From Maratus speciosus (lineage: Eukaryota; Arthropoda; Arachnida; Araneae; Salticidae), in contig OZ010793.1 of the NCBI GenBank assembly GCA_963932465.1, positions 254,149,333 through 254,213,332 of the forward strand: a stretch of 64,000 nt of DNA. The letters are read 5' to 3'. The notes beneath the pieces were generated by a model, which did no database searches, had not been told where the DNA came from, and saw nothing but the letters and a program-made list of their open reading frames with translations. The number at the start of each line of letters is the position of its first letter. Positions within the stretch are counted from its first letter, which is position 1. Both the position numbers and the translations under genes were made by a program. Below, in pieces: positions 55,764 to 64,000 of the stretch.

Positions 55764-56465
55764 TTTTACGAGATTATGATGGAATAATATTCATAAAAAA
55801 TATTCACGTTCAGTAAATAGCAAATGTAAATGTTTGGCACGGTTTGCAATAAAAATCGTGTGCATGATTAGGGTTGAAATAAATGGCACGATACCAACAT
55901 TTTGACATGGTGTTGGTAGAACGAAAAAGTACAACAGTTTTTTTTTTTTTATTATTTAGTTTTTTTTTTTTTTGAGGCGTTTGTAATTTTTCTTAATTAA
56001 GTTGTTTTAATTATTTAACCAAAAGAATTGATTAAAAAATTATTCAATTTGAATTTCTTCCCTTGCTATAGTAACAGAATGAAGAGAATGAGTTTTTAGA
56101 AATTATTCCTTGAAAATTTGAGGTTTTGGCACCAAAGATAGCTCCAAATTAGAAAAAATATGAAACATATCACGAACTATTGGACTTAAAAGAATTTTGT
56201 TAGTACCATTCGATTCAGCATACAAAAATACACTAAAATATGTTATTGGTTGAAGAATAACGATAAAATCAGATTTTTAAGGAATTTTTTTAAAGTTCGT
56301 TCTTTTTTTTACCCCCATTAGAGGTGGAATTTTAGAAAATCCTGTCTTAGAGGCACCCCATGTCATAAGAAGTATTTTTACCCCAATTTTCAAGATTTTA
56401 GGTTCAGTAATTTTGGCTGCGCGTTGATTAATACGAAATCCAGACTTTCTTTTATATGTATAGAA
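55764..56465 (+). repeat. Diverged direct duplication, copy 1
   Basis: Matches 56763-57060 plus 57715-58120, beginning GAGATTATGATGGAATAAT and including TTGCTATAGTAACAGAATGA and GTACCATTCGATTCAGCATA. Noncoding. Between 56466 and 56762 nothing is recognised. Confidence 0.6.
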
Positions 56466-56762
56466 TATAAATATAGATTTAAACTGCAGTCTTGAAATTG
56501 TAAATGTCTTTTAGTACTTTTGCAGCGTGGCGTACGTAATACCTATGTCTCACATTGCAGTAAATATTTCATTCTTTGAATGAAGACATTTATGGTTTTT
56601 TGAACAAAACATTTTTTTATGTATAATTCCTAACTTTTGAAATAATTTTATTGTAGCTTTCTCATCATCAGATAAGTACCAAATGGCAAAATCTGTGTCA
56701 CTACCAGTAATAAATGTAAGTTATAATTAAAAATAAATATTTTCTATTAAAAAAATAACAAA

Positions 56763-58120
56763 TTCAAAAGTTTTGCGAGATTACGATGGAATAATTCTCA
56801 TAAAAAATATTCACGCTCAATAATTAAAAAAGGTTAATGTTTGGCGCGGTTTGCAATAAAAATTGTTTGCGCGATTAGGGTTGAAATAAACGACGCGATA
56901 CCATACATTTTGGCCTGGTGTTGGTAGAAGAAAAAAGTACCACAGATTTATTTATTTTTTTTAATTTAGTATTAGTTTTTGTGTTGTTTGTAATTTTTTT
57001 CCTAACTGACATAGTTGTTTTAATTATTTAACAAAAAGAATTGAATAAAAAATTATTAACCATTTTGAAAAATGGTTATTGTTCTCTGTCAGGGTAGGAA
57101 ATCAAAAACATATCTGAAGCGTTTTATTGATTTGAATCCGCATTTTATTCGTTTTCTGATTGGTCTATACAGTAATCTGTATTTTCCCTTTACTTTCAAC
57201 AGAGATGTATACTTATGTTTCCACTATGACAAAAAAGTAATAAAAACTACAAAAAAAATTAACTCAGAAACAAATTGAGATGGAGCTTTAAAACAAATTG
57301 CATTTAAAAGTACATTTATTTTCTCTATACGACGGTGTAAAAAGTAATATTGTGGGATGTTTAGAAGTTTAAGAATGAAATTTTCTTTGAAATTGGTCGT
57401 CAGATTTCTTGGAAATCTGACGATGGAAAAGCCTTTTCCCGAACAGCCAATGAAATGCTTGGATAATACGTAAGTTTCAATAAATCTGAAGAGTCGCAGG
57501 CGAATTTTGTCGCTTGCAATTTTTACGTGTAATAACACTATTAATGTTGAGTTCATTGCGTAAGTAATGTATGATCAACTCCGTGCGATTTTTTATGTCT
57601 TAAATTTTAGTCTTTGAAAAAATCATTTTCCAAATGGTCGTTGTAATTTGTTAAATTGCTTTTTTACTTTTATTTACTTTTTTTTAGTTTTCTGGCTGCG
57701 AGACATTTTTATTCTATTTTAATTTCTTCACTTGCTATAGTAACAGAATGAGTTTTTAGAAATTATTACATACTTGAAAATTTGAGCTTTTGGCGCCAAA
57801 GATAGCGCCAAATTAGAAAAATATGAAATATCTCGCGAACTATTGGACTTAAAAGAATTTAGTTAGTACCATTCGATTCAGCATACAAAAATGCACCAAA
57901 ATATGTTACTAGTTGAAAAATAATGATAAAATCAGATTTTTAAGGATTTTTTTAAAGTTCATTTGTTTTTTTACCCACCTTAGGGGTAGAATTTTAGAAA
58001 ATCCTTTCTTAGCGGCACTTTATGTCATAAGAAGTATTTTTACCCAAATTTTCAAAATTTTAGTTTCTGTAGTTTCGGCTGCGCGTTGATTAATACAAAA
58101 TTCAGACTTTCTTATATATA
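56763..58120 (+). repeat. Diverged direct duplication, copy 2, interrupted
   Basis: Copy 2 is split by a 655-bp insert (about 57060-57715). The insert opens with a perfect hairpin, arms AACCATTTT and AAAATGGTT around GA. It contains a second perfect hairpin at 57400-57424, arms CGTCAGATTTC and GAAATCTGACG around TTG. The open frames in the insert (57072-57278 plus, 57224-57556 minus) are unrecognised. The insert is probably an unclassified mobile element. Confidence 0.5.
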
Positions 58121-58357
58121 TATATATATATAGATTAAACAATGAAAAAATGAAGCGCATCAAAATGGAAACATTCTTACATGTCCATATGGTGAGATTA
58201 AGTCATAGAATGAACAATGTTGAAAGAGATATCATGAATTATATTTTATTTGAAGAGAGTTTAGTGCATGAGTGTAACAAAATAAAGAGAGCAATTAAAC
58301 AGAAAAATTGTTCTCCGAATAAAATTTGCTAATTTTGAAAAGCTTGCTGTTATTTAA
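58121..58357. other. Unassigned short sequence
   Basis: An open frame of 60 residues at 58150-58332 (plus) has no recognised feature. Confidence 0.35.
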
Positions 58358-58557
58358 CCCTTTCGCGGGCGTTGTCCTTAAAAAAGGACACCTAATTTTT
58401 ACTTTAGATGCACTCGAAATATGTAATTAAAATTTTCCTTTTATAACGTACTTGAAAATAAGCAAGTTCGTATTTTCTAATAAATTCGTTTATAAATTCT
58501 GGTGTCAGTCCATCATTTTATGAGTTTATAAACAGAATTAACCCGCGCCGGAAAGGG
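58358..58557. mobile_element. TTAA-flanked MITE (piggyBac-like)
   Basis: CCCTTTCGCGGGCG and the inverted CGCGCCGGAAAGGG lie between TTAA at 58354-58357 and 58558-58561. The 200-bp body is noncoding. TTAA target and CCC-start ends suggest piggyBac-type mobilisation. Confidence 0.65.
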
Positions 58558-58561
58558 TTAA

Positions 58562-59472
58562 GAGTGCAAAGTCATGCATATGTAATTCATGATGCTGTTT
58601 TAATAGTGAGAAATGACGTTTTTCTTACGACTTTATGCATGATTTTAAATGTTTATGAGAAATAAAATAAGACTTGTATATTAAAAGCTCTTAAAATTAG
58701 TTAAGTAATAAAACATGTAACTGAGTAACCATTGTCCTCTTTAATTTTATAAAGCAGTAAAGATGAAAAAAGGGGAAAGGGTTAAAGGTCAGTGTAAACC
58801 AGATAAAGCAATTGGTATGGCCCTTTTAAAATTTATCTGACATATTTGCAATTTTGACTACAAATCACTAGCAGCTCCACCTATGTGTTATTCCAGTATT
58901 AATGTCTTCATTATTTTGAAATTGGGTTATTTATTAAATTCTAAGTCAATATCATTAAACTGACGTCATTAAAACTAATTAAAAAACACTTAAAAATGTG
59001 TAGTTTATAATTAAAATGCTTCACTATAGAAAAGTCAATAATGGACAAAAAAGGCCAATTTTGGCCTAAAAAGCCGGTAAAAACCAATAAAAGCCACTGG
59101 CGTGGCTTTTCTGAAACCCTGCTATTTAGACTCAAAAAAAGATAAACAGATTTTTCTCTTTGGTCACCTGTTACTTACAGAAAATGTTTGTAACCGTGTC
59201 TTATAGAATTCTGTTCAACTGATCGGAGACCGACAATTCTGTATGAAATCTGGGTTTTAAAACAGTAGAAGCTCTGTCCTCTTCGGAAAGTTTTTCGTAA
59301 AGTTTTTCGTAAATTGGTTTCCTAGAAAGATTTCTCAAGCTTATGCATCACTGAATATCCTTCAACGTACGGATATAATATAAAATGTCTTACAATCTAA
59401 ACAAACATGGACAAGATGATATAAATGCATTTTCCATAAGGTTTACGATATTACTTAGTGATGTTTGGTTAA
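58562..59472. other. Unassigned sequence, possible hAT-like end
   Basis: The segment ending near 59122 (minus strand CAGGGTTTCAGAAAAGCCAC) looks like a hAT-type terminus, but no partner or 8-bp duplication was found. The rest is AT-rich. Confidence 0.35.
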
Positions 59473-60758
59473 CCCTTAACTGGTGAGGTGGGGTGCTTTG
59501 CATCCCAGAGAAATTGTATGTGAGCTCTATATTTGCAAACAAAATTTTTGTGGTATTTAAATACGTGAATTTCTATGTATATGTATGTACACTTACAGTA
59601 TTAAAATATAATGGCACAAGTAAATAATACAAAATCCGCAGGAAAATTTCTTATTTTAATTCGCTAAATTTTTAGGAGTGCTCAAGAAATCGAATTTTGC
59701 GGTTACATACAGCCCACCTCACCACTTAGTAAAAAGTAGGGTAATGACGCTCAGCGGGTAATCCCGCTCACTCAAATATCTCAAAATAGAATAGAATTGA
59801 AAACTTGCGATTAGAACAGGCACCTAGCGAACTTCATCGTAAGTTCCCAGTAATGAAATAGTAACCATCGGTAGGACAGTATTTTTGTGTCCCCACGTTA
59901 TTAGTTTGCAGTTGTTTTATTATAAAATTCTACAAAATCTAACTTAAAGATAAGTGTACATTCTTATTTTCAAATGTTAATTCACTCATTATGTCTACAA
60001 AATATATACATTTAGCTGTACGTTCATGCTTTTATTTATTTTTGTAGTGAGTTGTTTCGCCAAATATAATGCATTATAATCCAACATGGCTATGAAGGGT
60101 AATGGCGCCCACGTGGAATTCCAGAAGCAGCTTTTCCAGTGTGCTACTTTTTTTAAATTCAAATTTGTTGATTGACACCACTTTTTTATAATAAAATTCC
60201 CCTTGTTTTCGCCTTAATTAATATGCTATTAAACAAGGCGAATTTTACGATTTCAAAAAAGTGGTGACAATAAAAAAAACCTGAACTTAAAATAGTAGCC
60301 TACTGGCAACACTGTCCAGAATTGCTACAGAATGAAAACCACGAACAAATGCTTAGGTTTTTAACCCTTTCCGGCACGGTGGGTCGTGGTTTCGCTGCAC
60401 AATATGTGGAAAGTGATCGCATAAAGTCTGCTGTGGTGTGAACAGCCCACACAACCACATATGTGATTTTTCTCGTACTTAAATGCTGTATTAAAATTTT
60501 GAGCGCCATTACCCTACCATGTCGGGCATTACCACTCAATCCATGGTTAATTAAATAAAACGATAAAAAAATTCCTAAAACTTTTATGCAAATTAGTTGA
60601 TTGCAAACTGTTCCTTATGTGTTGGACTTATACTGCGTTAATAAAATATTGAATTTTTTGTGTAAATTTGACTAGTTATTCATGTTTTCCCTTAAATGAG
60701 CGGCATTACCCTAATTTCCCCTACGTTATAAAAAAAGAATCAGCTCACTACTTAAGGG
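59473..60758. mobile_element. Composite TTAA-flanked element with nested insertions
   Basis: CCCTTAACTGGTGAGGTGGG (left) and GCTCACTACTTAAGGG (right) are partly inverted and flanked by TTAA (59469-59472 and 60759-60762). Inside, a TA-flanked segment (59739-60721) has GGGTAATGACGCTC against GAGCGGCATTACCC. Within that lies the hAT-like hairpin at 60137-60314. The outer pairing is imperfect, so boundaries are provisional. Another TTAACCCTTTCCGG motif occurs at 60367. Confidence 0.4.
60137..60314. mobile_element. Small hAT-like hairpin MITE
   Basis: CAGTGTGCTACTTTTTTTAA and the inverted TTAAAATAGTAGCC..CAACACTG form arms that continue inward through CACCACTTTTTT and AAAAAAGTGGTG. No clean 8-bp duplication was seen. 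The interior has a further inverted CCTTGTTTTCGCC/GGCGAATTTT region. Confidence 0.5.
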
Positions 60759-60762
60759 TTAA

Positions 60763-61019
60763 ATAAAAACGATAATTCTAGTTCCCGGTCGCTAGTGGGA
60801 TGACTGTTGAGTATTTTTGTAAAGATAATTGTCACGTTTCAGAATTATGATTGCATGTGAAAGTGGTTGCAAAATGGAATTGCCAAAAAAAAAAAAAATT
60901 CAATATCGGGGGAAATTTTTGGCACTGACAGGTAAATATCGGAGAATTTCAATATACATTATTTCTGACCATCATGTAGATCAATGCTGTCCAACCCGGC
61001 GCGCGCCCACGAGTACCAT
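60763..61019. other. Unassigned sequence
   Basis: A GC-rich patch near 60990-61025 (CGGCGCGCGCCC) stands out from the AT-rich background. No gene recognised. Confidence 0.4.
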
Positions 61020-61565
61020 GGCGCCCTTTCGAATGTTTTCTGTTACTAGTTCTTTTAAATATAAAATTGTTAAAAATGCTTAAAATTTTGGAACCATTAA
61101 TGTTTGCATGCTTTGTTATATTGTAGGCAGTATCAAGGTTTTTAGCTCTTTACCTCTAAAGTTTGAAATGAGCCACTTTCAAGGAAATATAATTCTAAAT
61201 TTACAACGGTTTATATTTTCTTCGCTGTCTATTTTTACATGGACATGATTATCCCTATGAGATGTATGTGCAACGTATAAGACGTGCTTGGACCTTTCGA
61301 ATGTTTCCTGTTACTAGATTTTTTACAAGCTAAAAACACATTCACTTTTTTTTTTTTAACCATAGTAACATTTTTTGCAGGCTTTCTATTGTAGGTAGCA
61401 TTAAGATTTCAACACGTTATCCTCAAACTGTTTTTCAGATAAGCGCCTCACGAAAATATAATTATAAATTTACTAATATTTATATTTTCGCTTCAGTTCA
61501 TTTTCATATGGAGATAGTTATTACTGTGAGATATGTGTAGAGCAAAAGACGAGTATGCGCCGTTA
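61020..61565 (+). repeat. Two tandem units of about 272 bp
   Basis: CTTTCGAATGTTT.CTGTTACTAG begins units at about 61025 and 61297; later markers (CTATTGTAGGTAGCATTAAG and its counterpart, TTATATTTTCGCTTC) also recur at the same spacing. Noncoding. Confidence 0.65.
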
Positions 61566-62489
61566 TACTCAGTCGCTAAGACTACCGAAATCAGATTAGA
61601 TTATATGTTTCCAGTCATGTGAATAATGACGTTCTTTATTGCTTGCCAACGGCTGTGGTGCGCCCCCAGATAACTGAAAGGTCGGACCGGCCTGCTGTAG
61701 GCACCATAGTCCGGGTTGATGCTAGAATGGAGGATCGCGCGATTCCTGCAATAGCTCTATGTTCCATTCAAGAAAAATTGTATCTACCGGTCACGAAAAT
61801 CATAAATGCCGCAAAAAAGGCAGGAGGTAACTCGGACGGTGTCAAAAGTCATGGTCAAAAAGTCGGCCAACCCCCCCTCCCCTCTCTCCCCCCGGAAAAA
61901 AACCTAATTTCGGCCACTGAGTCAAATGCCGCGCGAAATCTTACTTGTTCAGTCCTTTTTCATCTAAAACATATATGCAAACATTAATCAACCAGGGATG
62001 TAGTCAGGATCCTCATCTCAGAGAGGTTTTGAGCCGTTCTCATAAAATGAACAATTTTGTTGCGTTTTGCATGTTCATAAAGTAGTGTTTAGTAAATACG
62101 TGACGCATAAAACCGATGTAATGAAAAGCGCAAATGATAATAATTTAGCATTTATGTGTTTAAGAATTTCATAAAGGAACACAGTCTTCAGAGAGAAAGG
62201 GGGAAAAAAAGAGAAAGAACAGAGGGAGAAAGAGCAATAGCAGTACCTATCACTTAGTTGCTATTGCTACCAACTTTTTCTTTTGTTAATTTCGTGCTGA
62301 AATATAGAGGCTCCCATAGATGCCTTAAAACAGTTGAATGGTAAAAATCTTATGTGGTTTATGCTTTTCTTTGCTTTGATTTTTACACATGATATTTTTA
62401 TCTTAACACAATGAGTTTTGTATGTATCTTATCAGTTCATAAATGCTCTGCGAAGGGTCCCCCCCCACCCCGAGCTACGCCAGTGTTTT
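61566..62489. other. Unassigned sequence with a 122-residue open frame
   Basis: The plus-strand frame 61619-61987 (MNNDVLYCLPTAV...) has no recognised domain, and I cannot tell whether it is coding. A purine-rich stretch (GAGAAAGG type) lies at 62190-62240. Confidence 0.35.
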
Positions 62490-63445
62490 AACCCTCAACT
62501 GCTATTAACAACAGTCTTACAGACCGCTGCTTTTTTTCCTTTTCCAAATTTACCTTGTAATTTTCAGTTTAACTACATATATTGATGAAATTTTGCTTCG
62601 CTTTGGAGCCTTTAGTACTAGCGCTAGAGATTTGAGAATAGACGAATGTTATTTGTAATCGGTGTTTCTACGTTTCAGGGATTTTGTAGATAAAATATCA
62701 GTACTTTTTGACAAAAAATAAATAAATGTTAAATGCACGAAATTTCGCCTTTTTTTTAAGGAGAGATTTTCTATTAGAAAATATTGGTACCGAAGAGTTT
62801 CTTGGTTTGGAAATTCCCTGATCCGTACGAACCCTGATAAGTCGCGTACATTTAATTTAGTACAGAAACAGAATGTTTTTTAACAGTTTCTTCCTACGAG
62901 TTAATCGAACTTTTAATTAAGCTATCTCGGAGACCGCTCCAAATAGCTATGGGACAATTTCTCTTACAGCAGTTAAGGGATAATAGAACTTAAAACATCA
63001 TACGGAATAAAGCTGTAGTTTATTCTTATTTTTATAGATGTCTTTTTCGTCGTGATGAGTTAATGTTTTAGCGAGTTCAGTGATGAATTTAAATTTAATC
63101 TGCTGCTACTTTACTTCAAATTAAAATTGCAGTGTCATTAACCTTTAACTGATGTCACAGAAATTGTCACATAACTAGTGTGAAGCGGTCTGTGAGACCG
63201 CTCCATCGAAAGATGAATAAAAGACGCGATTAACTCATAGGATGGTGTTTTTGTACTAAACTTTTTGTATAGGATTGTTATAATCAAAATTGACCTATTC
63301 AAAAGTCTCTGGTGATAGTACTAAAGTTCCAAACGAAACAAAATTTCGGTAGTGTTTGTAGTTAAACTGAAAATTGCACGTTAAACTATAAAAATTGAAA
63401 AAAGCCGCGGTCTGAGAGACTGGTAACATCAGTTAAAGGTTAATA
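62490..63445. repeat. Copies of the 19-bp-palindrome repeat family
   Basis: AGCGGTCTGTGAGACCGCT lies at 63184-63202. Half or degraded sites lie near 62519, 62930 and 63405. Sequence around 63184-63270 is the inverted counterpart of 4045-4125; 63296-63445 matches 935-1080 directly. No coding frame. Confidence 0.6.
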
Positions 63446-64000
63446 AATATATATATATATATATATATATTTGTATACTAAACACCCTTATGTTTACATG
63501 CATGATTCACAATAGTGTTAAAAGTCTAGCGAATAAATATTTCGGAATGTTTAAGGTTGTTATACTGTGTACTTTAAGCATTCTTACTTCTTGCAAAAAT
63601 TAGTTTTTTATATTTTCTACAAGTAGAAAAATGCTGTCTTTTTTGTTTCGTTTACATAATCTGTTTTTCACTTTTCATAAAAATACAAAAATTTCCACGA
63701 ATTTTAAGTTTTTGTGATTTTGTTTCTGATAGAAAAATTAGTATGATTACAAATTTATTTTTTTAGATATATGATGATGTAATTAACAAATCATCACAAG
63801 AGAAAAATTGCCCCTTTACAAATACATTTAATCAAAACTTCCTTCCTTTTTAAAGTAATATATTCCTCTCTTCATATTTTGCAGATAATACATTTCATTC
63901 TGTTTAATGCTTACTTGATAATCAGTCGGGAACATAATAAATAAATAAAAAGAATCTTTAATAAAATTAAAACATTATAATAAAACAGTGCTGTGAAGGA
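63446..64000. other. Unassigned AT-rich sequence
   Basis: Begins with an (AT)n microsatellite at 63447-63471. Nothing else recognised to the window end. Confidence 0.5.

Noticed and set aside
61619..61987. 122-residue plus-strand frame as a host gene
   Set aside because: No recognisable domain, no splice context and a low-complexity C-terminal part; left as unassigned.

Overview
The window reads as an AT-rich arthropod genome segment, possibly chelicerate. That guess rests on base composition, the very high density of DNA transposons and Helitron-type elements, and the absence of any recognisable host exon. Nearly everything I can assign belongs to mobile elements, solo ends or tandem repeats. 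I found no tRNA, rRNA or host protein gene. All boundaries and similarities come from reading the sequence by eye; no database search was done.

Layout. 1-6 kb: terminal-inverted-repeat (TIR) elements with TA target duplications, including G-rich-ended families, and a repeat family carrying a 19-bp palindrome. 6-8.1 kb: a Helentron-like element split by a TA-target element that holds a short coding relic. 8.7-10.3 kb: a Tc1 element with IR/DR ends and a frame-broken transposase. 11.3-13.8 kb: a Helentron-like element with seven 327-bp repeats. 14.7-17.6 kb: a diverged duplication holding a TTAA-flanked hairpin MITE. 18.3-18.9 kb: a short Helentron-like element. 19.6-26.7 kb: a nearly intact LTR retrotransposon. 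26.9-31.1 kb: a foldback element with arms of about 1.06 kb and remnants of an unrecognised arthropod repeat protein. 31.7-47.4 kb: five Helentron-like copies of one family, nested and head to tail, with a hAT MITE, a mariner-like element, a pogo-like element and a second Helentron-like family among them. 47.4-64 kb: further TIR elements, hAT-like and piggyBac-like MITEs, and tandem repeats.

The main coding unit is the retrotransposon at 19575-26734. Its reverse transcriptase and integrase are Ty3/Gypsy-like, but the pol order is protease, integrase, reverse transcriptase, RNase H. That is the Ty1/Copia order and the hallmark of Gmr1-type elements. The other notable signal is a shared architecture in four Helentron-like families: a hairpin at the 5' end just after a T run, an inverted copy of its first 11-14 bases near the 3' end, a terminal stem-loop, and a T run. 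Three of the four carry internal tandem repeats averaging about 147 bp.
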